A stretch of 64,000 nucleotides of DNA from Siphonodentalium dalli (GCA_032622095.1 CP136062.1:197355887-197419886); one strand, 5' to 3'. Counted from the first letter of the stretch, positions 36,786 through 46,814 are shown. Made by a program: numbers and translations. Notes: generated by a model from the sequence alone, not told the origin.

Positions 36786-37696
36786 GCATGGAAGCGAGAT
36801 AACTCGATCTCCTCCATTTAGCATTTCAAAGACGCGCAATAGGAGAACAGTGGGAAATATCCAAGCGAATATCTTAACACTTGGCGAAACTTTTATGCAA
36901 CAGCTGTTTCGTATCTTATATATTTTAGATATCTTTTATATTATATATTTTTATTACACACTTAGACGTGATTTATAAAGATTTCTTGGTGAGTTAAAAG
37001 TGATAATGTCACACCTGTGAATTACGTCACCGGTGAGAGCACGCGATTTTAGACAGTTCCGTCTAAGACGGAACTATTTTCACTTTCTGCGGCTCAAACA
37101 TGGTTGAAGTTGAACAGAAACGAACTGCTAACGATGATGCAGAAGCAGTTAATAAAGTGGTAAAATGAAGAAGAATCTTACCTATTATCGACTCCGATGA
37201 TTCGGACGATGTCATATATATTCCAGTAAAATGAACTACGAACAATTCCATGTGAACAATACATTTATCCAGTTCCGAGCTGAATTTCCACGTGTTGCAC
37301 TTCGAGAGTTTGTTTACGTCGATGATTAAAATATCGTCACTTCGAAACTTATCTTTCTACTTTTAGCACGATTTCCAAACATTTCCTGTATGAACCAACA
37401 TTATTTACACACACCATCAGCATATTTACAATATTCCGTTCCAAGTGCCATGCTTGTTCGGTCAGAATAAACACAATTTTTACAGAGAATTTCCGAAACT
37501 TTAAAAAATGAATCGCATCAAATTTTGAGGTCAATCGGTATCGTTACGTCACAATTATTTAAATTATGTGTCCGTCCGCGTAACTGCACGCGCAACTGTA
37601 CGTTGGGGTTCAAAATGGGAGAATCAGCTGATCTGGGCTTATTTTGTCACATCTTCTCTTTAGAATTAGCAACTTTTAGTGGTTGAAAGTGTGTAA

Positions 37697-37825
37697 TAAA
37701 CAGAATAATCAATTGGTTTCGATGATAACGTGACATAATTCACTCCGCTCACTCGGGTTTTACCAGGCCCGGCTCCCCTCGTGAATTATGTCACGTAATC
37801 ATCGAAACCAATTGATTACTCTCTA
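37697..37825. mobile_element. Hairpin MITE N, copy 1
   Basis: Arms of about 37 bp (AATCAATTGGTTTCGATGAT plus CGTGACATAATTCAC) fold exactly around about 36 bases. The outer CAGAATAATCA and GATTACTCTCTATATATTA flanks are shared with 59713-59865. Confidence 0.75.
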
Positions 37826-38397
37826 TATATTATCCATTTCATGACGGGAGCTTCCTGAATGTTAGCGAAAAGACTGTGCCAATATACATTCTCTTGTTTA
37901 TCCGAGTCGACAATAGGTCGTCTCGCATATATAAAAACATGCATTGGCCTAACACTTTTTATATTATTTCTTATAATTGTAAAAATAATGTAAAAAGCAA
38001 TATTTAAAAAATTGTTAAATAATGTAAGAAATAACAATAAAAAATGATAAAGAATGTAAGTGAAAATGATAAAATTGTTAAAGAATGTAAGAGAAAATGA
38101 TAAAAATGATTATATTGTTAAAGAATACAAGAGAAAATGATAAAAATTGTTATAGAATGTAAGAAATAATGATAAAAATAATAAAAATTGTTAAAGAATG
38201 TACGAAAAAAATGATAAAAAAAATGATAACAATTGTTAAAGAAGTAAGATACTTTTATAAACAAAATGATCAAAAATTGTTAGGCCAATGCATTCTCTTA
38301 CATATGCGATGCGACCTATGGTCGACTCGCATATATAAGAGAATGCATTAGACAGGGTCTTTAATGTTGCGCCAGCGCAGCTCCCGTCACGAAAGGG
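37826..38397 (+). mobile_element. CCCTTTC-type element with hairpin cassette
   Basis: Left end CCATTTCATGACGGGAGC and right end GCTCCCGTCACGAAAGGG surround cassette 37871-38357. The cassette interior carries many repeats of TTGTTAAAGAATGTAAGA. Abuts MITE N at 37825. Confidence 0.6.
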
Positions 38398-38726
38398 TTA
38401 CCAACGACGGGCTGTTGAACCCTGATGCATATTTCTATATAGTTCAAGTTTTCTACGACTTATGCCAGCCTGTGATATCGGTACTTTATTGTATGCATAT
38501 TTGAATGTATATGAAGTAATACTTATATACAAATGCATGTATATAAGGAATTGTGAGGCACAAATGTTTACAACGTATAAACACGATGCCTCGCTTCGTT
38601 TGGTATCGGATGTTCCAGAAGCTTGTGATAGTCGAAGGAAACTTGGACAAAGTTTTAACACGTTCCGGAATGAGTATATTGTCTGTACATATAATTCGAT
38701 GGTTATCACAATAAACGTGTGTAAGG

Positions 38727-39228
38727 TTAAAGACACGGTTGGCCTTGGCGGTGGGTATCCTGTGAAAATATCTCCACCCGTCAAAAACCGCCACAAACAG
38801 AAAGAACATCAAAATGTAGATAGACTTTGTCCGTATACAAATAAGAAATATCGCATTAACAGTATGTTATGGTAATATGTTTGACCATTGTTATGTAAAC
38901 AAAAGCGTAAAAAGTTACTTTTCTGGTGTTTGTTTATATTATGATGGTAAACATAAAGAGCGTTCTTTGTTGGTGAATACCTGATATGGAACTAATAAAG
39001 AGCGTTTATGCCATTTGTGTGTGATTAGCCAGCAGCATTGTGCTGTCTTATGTAACACAATCAGGCTCTTACTTAGGTAAAATATAGTAGGTCTTTATGA
39101 TAACATGCTGTTTACGCGATGGTCATGGTATATATGAACGGAACTGTATGCGTTTTACTGTTTTTCTGTTTACGGTGTTTGGAACAAATATGAATATTTT
39201 CGACAATTAAGGCCGCACGTGCCTTTAA
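38727..39228 (+). mobile_element. TTAA-flanked MITE family E, copy 3
   Basis: TTAA at 38727-38730 and 39225-39228; ends AGACACGG and CGTGCCT. Colinear with 13055-13582. Ends 110 bp before the Ngaro element. The three overlapping open frames inside are by-products. Confidence 0.8.
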
Positions 39229-39338
39229 TGGAATTCTTCGAAAGTGTTCATGAAAAAGGCGAGAGTGTCTGTTAAACAGTGGGGTATAGAATTTGCAGTG
39301 AAGAATTTACCTTTCAATGGCATGTCATTAGCGGACAC

Positions 39339-39647
39339 AAATTGATAGTAATGAAATATATCTTATTGCATTGCTGTAGTTTTATACAGACCAACAATAC
39401 TCGAGACATGACGCGCGATCACGACAGGGCATGAGTTAATCTGCTAGAACATGTTCCCACACAGGGCCAGGCCATGTGGTGTTATTTAAGGTCGACGCCG
39501 CTTATCATGGCAGCTCTCAGATTCCAGAGCAGACGGTGTTACAGTAAAACCGAGTGGTATTCGTGTGGAATCATTTATACAGATTACTTCTCAAAGATAG
39601 GCTGTTCAGACAAGCTTTTGTTAATACCGCCAGTGCCGTAGACTTGT
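39339..39647 (+). repeat. Ngaro split direct repeat A1
   Basis: A 309-bp repeat ending 7 bases before the Gag ATG. Identical to A2 (43950-44258) except at about two positions (a C/T in GCGCGA-CACG and a C/T in ATACCG-CAG). Supplies the 5' end and probably the promoter. Confidence 0.95.
39482..39489 (+). promoter_or_regulatory. Possible TATA-like box in repeat A1
   Basis: TTATTTAA within A1, about 170 bp before the Gag ATG; the same box recurs in A2. A plausible promoter for the element RNA, by consensus only. Confidence 0.3.
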
Positions 39648-39654
39648 GTGAAAT

Positions 39655-40122
39655 ATGGCTCCTAGGAAGAAGTCGGTAACAAAAAAGGCTACGCCTAGCC
39701 CAGTTTCAACTTCGGGACGCACGACCAGCCGTCGTTCCCCTACTCGAGCTCGGACCCGTGACGAATTGGTGTCACGATTGGAACTGATGGGCATTGTCGT
39801 GCCAGAAAAAATGACAAAAGACAATATTCTGTTGTTACTTATGGCAAATTCCAAACCAAAGGATACAGGACTTGCGAACGACGATGTCGCTTCATGTGTT
39901 TCCGACGATTCGGATGGTGTGGTATCGTTTCCTCACATGCAGAGGACTGTACCACGCTTGGAGCGTCCGGCATCGTCGGCGGACACACAACACACTTCCC
40001 CACTGGGAACAGATGACGGTATGTTCCATTTTAGACCCCACACCTCGGACTATATAACGGGCAATTTTCTGCTAAATGGTCGCGGTATTGACCCAGACTA
40101 TCTGGACACAGTTGATCTATAG
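39655..40122 (+). CDS. Ngaro Gag-like protein, N-terminal frame
   Basis: A 155-codon frame starting at an ATG in a good context (AATATGG), 7 bases after A1. The first 35 residues are very basic (APRKKSVTKK, then SRRSPTRARTR). They are followed by a SAP-like helix pair (DELVSRLELMGIVVPEKMT), which could bind nucleic acid. The frame ends at TAG 40120-40122, while the rest of the Gag-like protein continues in the -1 frame from 40116. This looks like one ORF1 protein broken by an indel or joined by -1 frameshifting; the sequence alone does not decide. Its likely role is packaging the RNA and RT. Confidence 0.8.
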   Translation: MAPRKKSVTKKATPSPVSTSGRTTSRRSPTRARTRDELVSRLELMGIVVPEKMTKDNILLLLMANSKPKDTGLANDDVASCVSDDSDGVVSFPHMQRTVPRLERPASSADTQHTSPLGTDDGMFHFRPHTSDYITGNFLLNGRGIDPDYLDTVDL

Positions 40123-40829
40123 TGTCCCCGTCTGTTAGACATCTGATCATCACTGGTCAAGATTTCAACTTGGCCACGCTTCTGATCCCACATCACGGCC
40201 TGGACGTCTCACTCCGCCAGACCCCAGATACACCAAGCACACGCTTTGATCCACGTTTGGCCAGAGATTTGAGCTTGTCTGAATTTGTTTACGCCTTCAA
40301 GATGTATAAATCAATTATGTGTGAGCAGTACCCCAATCGTCGTGAGGAATTAGACATATACGGCAACATGATCGTCGACTTTGGACACAAATTTGGTGGA
40401 ACTCTGTTCTACGATAACCACAGGGCATTCTCCGCGCAAGCAGCAACACTCCTACAATTGCGTGGACAAAAAATTAATTGGGGTAAAAGGGATACCAATC
40501 TCTTTGCTACAGTGTTTTCTGGCCATCAGATGTTGAGGTGCAAATCCTGCAACCAGAGCTCTCACAGCTCAGAATTCTGCCCCTCTTTGCTGTCCAAGTC
40601 AGCCACACCACGATCAGCAGCAGATACAGGTACCCGGGCACAGCCACCACCCATGAAAGAAAGGCAAAGTCGAAATCGGTCTTTTCATAATGGCAAGGAA
40701 ATATGTCTTAATTTCAATGGGGAAAGAGGTTGCTTCAGGAAATCGTGTCCATTTCTTCATGTGTGTGAAAAGTGTTTCTCCAACCACCTGGCCAATCTCT
40801 GTGTTAACCCTATTGATCAAAGGAAATGA
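40116..40829 (+). CDS. Ngaro Gag-like protein, C-terminal frame with zinc fingers
   Basis: Open from 40116 with no usable ATG near its beginning. It starts with a DIRS Gag-like region (RFDPRLARDLSLSEFVYAF, then NRREELDIYGNMIVDFG). Numbered from 40122, it then carries a retroviral-type zinc knuckle C140-x2-C143-x4-H148-x4-C153, a CCCH-like cluster C195-x8-C204-x4-C209-x3-H213 and a third cluster C215-x2-C218-x3-H222-x4-C227. Such clusters bind RNA in Gag proteins. It ends at TGA 40827-40829. RT follows in the same frame without another stop, so a UGA read-through fusion is formally possible. Confidence 0.85.
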   Translation, partial: SIVSPSVRHLIITGQDFNLATLLIPHHGLDVSLRQTPDTPSTRFDPRLARDLSLSEFVYAFKMYKSIMCEQYPNRREELDIYGNMIVDFGHKFGGTLFYDNHRAFSAQAATLLQLRGQKINWGKRDTNLFATVFSGHQMLRCKSCNQSSHSSEFCPSLLSKSATPRSAADTGTRAQPPPMKERQSRNRSFHNGKEICLNFNGERGCFRKSCPFLHVCEKCFSNHLANLCVNPIDQRK

Positions 40830-42497
40830 CTGGCCAGTAGTCCTGTTTATGGTCAGACTCCACCTGAAATGGTGGCGTCCACTCCGATATCAACTTCACA
40901 ATTGGAATTATTTCTGTCCGAGCATCCGGATCGTGAGTTTGTGTGTAATCTGTTGAGTGGCCTTCGCGAAGGTTTTCTTACTGGAGTTTGGAGTCTACCT
41001 TCGCATTCCTATGAGTGCCGCAATTTACAATCTGCGTTATCCCAGAAAGCAGCAGTGACCGAACTGCTTACATATGAAGTGTTGAAGGGTTATGTTATTG
41101 GTCCTTTTGATGTGCCGCCATTTTCTCCGTATAGAGTGAGCCCTCTCGGCGTGGCAACCGGGAAATATTCTAATAAAAAACGGCTGATAGTGGATCTATC
41201 TTTTCCGCATTATCATGTTTCTGTTAGCAGTGTTAATGATCTTATCGACAAGGAGGAATATTCGCTGTCCTATATTCGTATTGATGATGCAATCCGCATA
41301 ATTTGTGATCTTAAAAGCGTGGGAGATCCGGTTATGTCAAAATTTGATATAACGGATGCGTTCAAATTAATTTCGATTAATCCCAGTTTGTGGCACCTCT
41401 ATGGGGTCAAATGGTTGTCAAAATATTACTTCTTTGTTCGTCAATGTTTCGGCAGTCGAAGTGCCCCGTGTATTTTTGATACTTTAGCTGTATCCATATG
41501 TTGGATAGCATCATATGTTTTTCTTGTTAAGCATGTTCTACATTTATTAGACGACTTTTTGTGTCTAGACTCATGTGAAGAAGATGGCCTTCGATCCAAG
41601 GCCGTCATGACTATGATGTTCAACAATCAGAGAATTCCCTTGTCGCCGCACAAAACTATCGGACCCACACCATGTTTGGAATATCTTGGTCTGTGTTTGG
41701 ACGCCGTACGCATGGAAGTGCGTTTACCGAAAAATAAACAATCGCGTATAACAGACATGCTTGATTTATTCCTAACACGGTCTAAGTGCACTAAACGTGA
41801 ACTTCTCTCTCTGTTGGGACATCTGAATTTCGCTAGTCAAGCAATACCAGCCGGGCGTGCGTTTGTTTCACGCTTAATTAGTTTATCTACAACCGTGCGT
41901 AAACTGCACCATCAAATGACACTACCGGCGGACTGCATCCGGGAATTACATATGTGGAAAAACTTTCTACGTGACTGGAACGGCGTTTGTCTGTTTTTGA
42001 ACAATCAAACTGTAACCTCTGAGGATTTAAATTTATTCACAGACGCTTCCTCGACATGTGGACATGGTGGGATCCTTGAGGGCACCTTGTGGTTTCAGGG
42101 TCAGTGGACTGCTGAATTCCAATCCGAACTCAGACGGTTAGATGAGTCGGCTTCTATGGCTTTACTCGAGCTGTTTCCGATAATTGTTTCGACAGTGCTT
42201 TGGAGTAATTTGTGGTCACGTAAACGTATCGTGTTCCACTGTGATAACACTGCCACGGTTGCCATCCTCAATAAGGGTAGAGGTTCCCATAAACATTCGT
42301 TTATCAACAGTTTAATGAGGCGGTTAACATTATGCACTTGTCAATATAGCTTTCACTTTTCAGCCAAAAATGTGCCAGGTCGTTATAATGTCATTAGTGA
42401 TAAAATTTCTCGTTTTCAGGAATTTCGGCATTTAGCACCAGGCGCCAGTCAATTACCTGCGACGATTCCACCCCTATCATCGCTAATTCTGCCTTAG
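40830..42497 (+). CDS. Ngaro reverse transcriptase-RNase H
   Basis: Open in frame directly after the Gag UGA; the first ATG is 40869 (GAAATGG, good context), giving 542 residues. RT core from that ATG: FDITDAF with catalytic D160, FGSRSAPCIFD, and LLDDF with D228-D229 (LDDF is usual for DIRS/Ngaro in place of YMDD). The thumb region follows (LEYLGLCLD). The RNase H domain has D392 (LFTDAS), E434, D459 (HCDNTA) and D511, so the D-E-D-D set is complete. There is no protease or integrase, as expected for this group. The enzyme copies the element RNA into DNA and removes the RNA strand. The reading frame appears intact. Confidence 0.93.
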   Translation: MASSPVYGQTPPEMVASTPISTSQLELFLSEHPDREFVCNLLSGLREGFLTGVWSLPSHSYECRNLQSALSQKAAVTELLTYEVLKGYVIGPFDVPPFSPYRVSPLGVATGKYSNKKRLIVDLSFPHYHVSVSSVNDLIDKEEYSLSYIRIDDAIRIICDLKSVGDPVMSKFDITDAFKLISINPSLWHLYGVKWLSKYYFFVRQCFGSRSAPCIFDTLAVSICWIASYVFLVKHVLHLLDDFLCLDSCEEDGLRSKAVMTMMFNNQRIPLSPHKTIGPTPCLEYLGLCLDAVRMEVRLPKNKQSRITDMLDLFLTRSKCTKRELLSLLGHLNFASQAIPAGRAFVSRLISLSTTVRKLHHQMTLPADCIRELHMWKNFLRDWNGVCLFLNNQTVTSEDLNLFTDASSTCGHGGILEGTLWFQGQWTAEFQSELRRLDESASMALLELFPIIVSTVLWSNLWSRKRIVFHCDNTATVAILNKGRGSHKHSFINSLMRRLTLCTCQYSFHFSAKNVPGRYNVISDKISRFQEFRHLAPGASQLPATIPPLSSLILP

Positions 42498-43492
42498 ATT
42501 CTATTCAAAATAGCATATGGTATCACTCAATCAACGCATCTACTCGGCGGGCATACCAGTCATCGCTGAATCACTTCATTAGTTTCTGCGTCAGGCATGG
42601 TCACCCTTGGAATGCAGCGGCGGAGTTGCCTATCATATCAGAACACAGCATATTACAATATACTGCTTACTGCCATGGCGTCAAACATCTGTGTTATAGC
42701 ACGATCAAGTTACACTTAGCAGGGATAAAGTTTTTCTACATGAGAAGCGGTATGTCTTGCCCACCAATTAGCGCTGATGGGTCATGGAATCACCGCATAA
42801 TTGCTTTCATGCGCGGAGTTAAACGCATGCAGCGGGAACCTGCTCGGCCAAAACGCTCCCCAGTAACAATTTCCATTTTGAAAAGCATATGCACAATTGT
42901 AAACCGTGGTTTCTTCTCTCATTTCATGGATCGCATGATGGAGGCTGTTTGCTCTATTGCGTTCTTCGGATTGATGAGAGCCAGCGAGTTCTCAGTTACC
43001 ATAGGAAAATTTAACCCAGATATTCACCTCTCTGTGGGCGATGTGCGGTTTATGCGAGGAGATAAGGGATGTCATTTAACGTTGAAAACTAGCAAAACTG
43101 ACCCCTTTCGACACGGCGTTACTATCTATTTGTATCCAACAGAGGCTCGCGTTTGTCCAGTAACCGCCCTGCGGTCATACATGAAATTGAGGGTGATTCC
43201 TGCGTCCACAAGTGTCACCGATCCTCTGTTTATCGACGAACGCGGTCACGCTCTTCGACGTGCGAAATCCATCAGTTTATTGAAGTCAATCATCCGTGTC
43301 ATTGGCTTAGATCCCAGGAATTTTACCGGACATAGTTTCCGACGCGGTTGCGCAACTAGCTGTGCAGCCTTAAATGTGGACGTTCATCTCATTAAGGCCA
43401 TGGGTAGATGGAAGTCCAGTTGTTATACACGCTACATTGAGGTTGATCCTCAGCGCATACGTCAGATACAAGCCAGGTTAGCCTCAGAGTGA
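42404..43492 (+). CDS. Ngaro tyrosine recombinase
   Basis: Open from 42404, overlapping the end of RT by 94 nt in the -1 frame; no ATG lies near the start, so expression probably needs frameshifting or internal initiation. The N-terminal part (ASTRRAYQSSLNHFISFC) resembles the SAM-like core-binding domain of phage-type integrases. The catalytic domain, numbered from the TTG at 42626, has R118 (GLMRASEF), a beta-hairpin lysine near K157, H236-x-x-R239 (TGHSFRRGC), W262 (GRW, replacing the second His) and nucleophile Y270 (CYTRYIEV). The full R-K-H-R-W-Y set is present, so the enzyme appears functional. It would insert circular element DNA at a short identical target without duplication. Confidence 0.92.
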   Translation, partial: NFSFSGISAFSTRRQSITCDDSTPIIANSALDSIQNSIWYHSINASTRRAYQSSLNHFISFCVRHGHPWNAAAELPIISEHSILQYTAYCHGVKHLCYSTIKLHLAGIKFFYMRSGMSCPPISADGSWNHRIIAFMRGVKRMQREPARPKRSPVTISILKSICTIVNRGFFSHFMDRMMEAVCSIAFFGLMRASEFSVTIGKFNPDIHLSVGDVRFMRGDKGCHLTLKTSKTDPFRHGVTIYLYPTEARVCPVTALRSYMKLRVIPASTSVTDPLFIDERGHALRRAKSISLLKSIIRVIGLDPRNFTGHSFRRGCATSCAALNVDVHLIKAMGRWKSSCYTRYIEVDPQRIRQIQARLASE

Positions 43493-43599
43493 CATTTTGC
43501 GCCTGGTATTTAGTCATCACATAATACATTCTGCGGATATCCACTAGTACAGTTTGGCTTTCTTGGGGGTTTTCGTTTCGCTTCACTACACTCAACTTG

Positions 43600-43952
43600 G
43601 GCTTTGGATACTGATATATCCTCCCCAATAAAGCCTGACAGGCATTTCACTCTAAACCACCGCGGTGAAACCCGGTGTAAAATGCTTAACTACAATAGCC
43701 TGCCAGGCCTCTCATGTTTTCAATCGCTGTGGTAGACAAGACACCTAACAGACATTCTAGTATCATATGCAATCTTAACTCATTTCTGCATCGTCTGTAT
43801 AACGGGTCTACACAGTGCCTACATAGTTGATTGTCAGGTGGAGCGAAAAATGAACATTCCCCATGAAGCCAAACGTATATTTGTGTTTTATGTGTATATT
43901 TTATATAATCAAAATAAATATAGAAATCGTAATATGGTTGGTCTGTCTTAAA
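43600..43952 (+). repeat. Ngaro split direct repeat B1
   Basis: 353 bp, matching B2 (45402-45754) with about three differences. Contains GCCTGACAGGC and GCCTGCCAGGC near-palindromes and the palindrome CACCGCGGTG at about 43659. Two AATAAA hexamers (43627 and 43913) could end the element transcript. Confidence 0.95.
43913..43918 (+). terminator. Possible poly(A) signal in B1
   Basis: AATAAA 35 bases before the end of B1, downstream of the recombinase stop; repeated in B2. Confidence 0.35.
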
Positions 43953-44258
43953 TTGATAGTAATGAAATATATCTTATTGCATTGCTGTAGTTTTATACAG
44001 ACCAACAATACTCGAGACATGACGCGCGACCACGACAGGGCATGAGTTAATCTGCTAGAACATGTTCCCACACAGGGCCAGGCCATGTGGTGTTATTTAA
44101 GGTCGACGCCGCTTATCATGGCAGCTCTCAGATTCCAGAGCAGACGGTGTTACAGTAAAACCGAGTGGTATTCGTGTGGAATCATTTATACAGATTACTT
44201 CTCAAAGATAGGCTGTTCAGACAAGCTTTTGTTAATACCGTCAGTGCCGTAGACTTGT
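43950..44258 (+). repeat. Ngaro split direct repeat A2
   Basis: 309-bp second copy of A, joined to B1 through a shared AAA. This B-A junction matches what circularisation of the element would create. Confidence 0.95.
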
Positions 44259-45401
44259 CCGTCCATCCACCCCACCTCCGCGGTGCGATGTACATATGTA
44301 CATCGGTTTGGTTTTACAGTTAATAGATATTATAACTGTATTTTGTATGAAGAATCACACACACCAACTTAAAATAAAAATATTACATCTAGCTCGTGTC
44401 CAGACGTGATCTTGTGCTCATAGTCTCCAAAACATAACCTGCCAATATATTATAAATTTATGTTGTACTCTGTTTCAGCTTAGTATTCTATGTACATGCT
44501 TATTATTGACCATATATCTATAGTTTCACACATCTTATAATTTTCTACTAGTCCGATAGAGAAATTGGGAATGTTCAGTTTGCGAATAATTTAGCTTTAT
44601 GCAGCTCGGTTTGCGACTAGTTTACACTAAATTAAATTTACTGGCTTACTTTTTTGCTCAGCTGATAAATATTCACGTTTAATTGTAAGTCTAGTCAGCT
44701 TCTCCTTATGTCGGTCGTGGAATCTTGCGGTCATGCAGGTTATCACCATCGCATATGCGTTCTCAACATTTTTTCTCATGGTTATCACCTGTGCCCAATT
44801 ACAGTCTTCCAAAACGCTCTGACAGACCGGGCACCATGGGTTAATTCGGTCACAGTTGTTAACAATATACTTGTGGACGTCTATATGCTTTGGTGACACC
44901 CGCGCCCGCCACCTGTGCATTTGCGCGATAGCCTTGTTATGGACGCAATGCCTCACACACTTCTCATCGAGCACGTATCTTCATTGACGTCATTGTACCT
45001 ACCAGTTCAATCATACTGGTACACGTGAACGCTTTTGCTGCCTTTATCAGAGAATACGTTGTACCTACTAGAGTCACCGATTCCTAGTACACGTGAACTG
45101 TTCTCCGGGAGGCATCTGCAGGTAGCTCGATACTGCCATGTGTGTGGTTCATTGCTCCTAAGGTGTGTAAACATTTGCACTCGTGCGCGACTCTTATCTG
45201 GCGTGTAGCCGTTTGAATACGATAGCACAGCTGCGTATCACGCATGTATCACGCGTGAAAGCCTTCTCATCCAAGGTCTGGCCGGTAACCATATGGTAAT
45301 GGTACAAGACTGTCTATCATTGACATCTCTACCATTCGCGTATGCGCGAAAGCTCCTTGGATCTACTCGATATGCATGATTGTCTGGTTCCACGCTCGGT
45401 T
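44259..45401 (+). other. Ngaro spacer between A2 and B2
   Basis: 1143 bp with no plus-strand protein. Near its start is the exact 20-bp palindrome CGATGTACATATGTACATCG (44286-44305). A pair of related segments (TTGTACCTAC ... TAC-ACGTGAAC) lies at about 44992-45095. A minus-strand open frame at 44627-44974 (115 codons, no ATG start) has a Cys pattern C-x6-C-x2-C-x6-C but no recognised family. The spacer may be a captured sequence or an internal control region. Confidence 0.6.
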
Positions 45402-45754
45402 GGCTTTGGATACTGATATATCCTCTCCAATAAAGCCTGACAGGCATTTCACTCTAAACCACCACGGTGAAACCCGGTGTAAAATGCTTAACTACAATAG
45501 CCTGCCAGGCCTCTCATGTTTTCAATCGCTGTGGTAGACAAGACACTTAACAGACATTCTAGTATCATATGCAATCTTAACTCATTTCTGCATCGTCTGT
45601 ATAACGGGTCTACACAGTGCCTACATAGTTGATTGTCAGGTGGAGCGAAAAATGAACATTCCCCATGAAGCCAAACGTATATTTGTGTTTTATGTGTATA
45701 TTTTATATAATCAAAATAAATATAGAAATCGTAATATGGTTGGTCTGTCTTAAA
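45402..45754 (+). repeat. Ngaro split direct repeat B2
   Basis: 353-bp second copy of B, forming the right end of the element. Ends TTAAA, followed directly by host DNA. Confidence 0.95.
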
Positions 45755-46810
45755 CTAAGTACATCCTAAGTTCACGAGAAAGCGTATGTTTATTTTCTGC
45801 CAATTTGTGCAAGCAATGATATCGATTTTGAGAACGCAAGGCCATCAAGTGTTTAAAGAGCGCACACTGTTGAACGTCTCGAACAAATAAGTGTAGAAGA
45901 ATCTGAACAAATGTACTTATTGTGTTCAGTGATATTGGCCGGGTTGAACCATTTGGTTTACTGTCTAATTATTGTGTGGGAACTGGGGTGGGTGTATACG
46001 TAGCATTTTTTCTTCAGCGCACATAAACTAATGTGTTGTGTATGACATATATTTAAGGCACTATATATTGAAACTAATAGAGCCATGCTAACGCCGTCAA
46101 CTGATTGAGTGTCCATATCGGCAGCTTAACGGGTACCCAAATGCCCCACACTTCCCCGGAATACAGGGCGTCACCCGCGGAGCATCCACAATGATAGTGT
46201 ACCTCCTTGCATCACAAATAATGTTTTCTTCAAACGAGGACCACTTGCTTTATTATAATGAACATTATATCGTATGAGTACCATATATATAATGAACAAT
46301 TTCACACAACCTGGCAGGTGTAGGGCAATGGATCAGTCAGTCAGTCTTAAAGCCGGGGTATAATGGTTTCAAGGAGCCAGTAGTCTGCTCAAATACAGTA
46401 ATACAGTTTAAAGTCTAAGGTTGATGTTGGTTCACACACACAATGACGTGCAATATAAGTTTCCATGCAGCAAACGACCGACTCAGTCGCTGACTGGAAG
46501 AATATGTCTGATGATAATTATTTGATTGACAGCTGCGGAAATATCCAATGTCGGTCTATGTGGCCCAACTATGTACAGACAACATTCTTGAACATATGAC
46601 TACATGTAAGGACAATGCAACCAGGACATGAAATACAACAGTGTCGACTAAACTGCATCCCTGTGCTCGTATTCACAAACTGGGTTTATTTTATAAACCA
46701 AATAATTTATTTGTTATCGACTGAAGGCATATGGTGTCGGAGCAACATATCCTATATCAAATAGGTTCATAATAGACCTATAATATTCACATAATTACGT
46801 TCATATTGGA
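45755..46810. other. Non-coding stretch, nothing recognised
   Basis: No open frame of note and no recognised repeat. Confidence 0.4.
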
Positions 46811-46814
46811 GTTA

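Larger units (their letters stand above)
39339..45754 (+). mobile_element. Ngaro-type (DIRS-order) tyrosine-recombinase retrotransposon
   Basis: A 6416-bp element ordered A1 (39339-39647), Gag, RT-RNase H, recombinase, B1 (43600-43952), A2 (43950-44258), spacer, B2 (45402-45754). Split direct repeats, a tyrosine recombinase and the absence of LTRs, integrase, protease and target duplication define Ngaro-like elements. The low divergence between repeat copies shows recent insertion. B1 and A2 overlap by AAA, the same three bases seen at both outer ends, as expected if a circular B-A junction recombined with an AAA target. The recombinase and RT-RNase H frames are intact; the Gag frame is interrupted. 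Position between MITE E and unrelated non-coding DNA gives no host gene context. Confidence 0.93.

Noticed and set aside
44627-44974. Antisense gene in the Ngaro spacer
   Set aside because: No ATG start and no recognised domain. Kept only as an observation about the spacer.
39339-45754. LTR retrotransposon or endogenous virus
   Set aside because: No LTRs, integrase, protease or envelope. The split repeats and tyrosine recombinase identify a Ngaro-type element.
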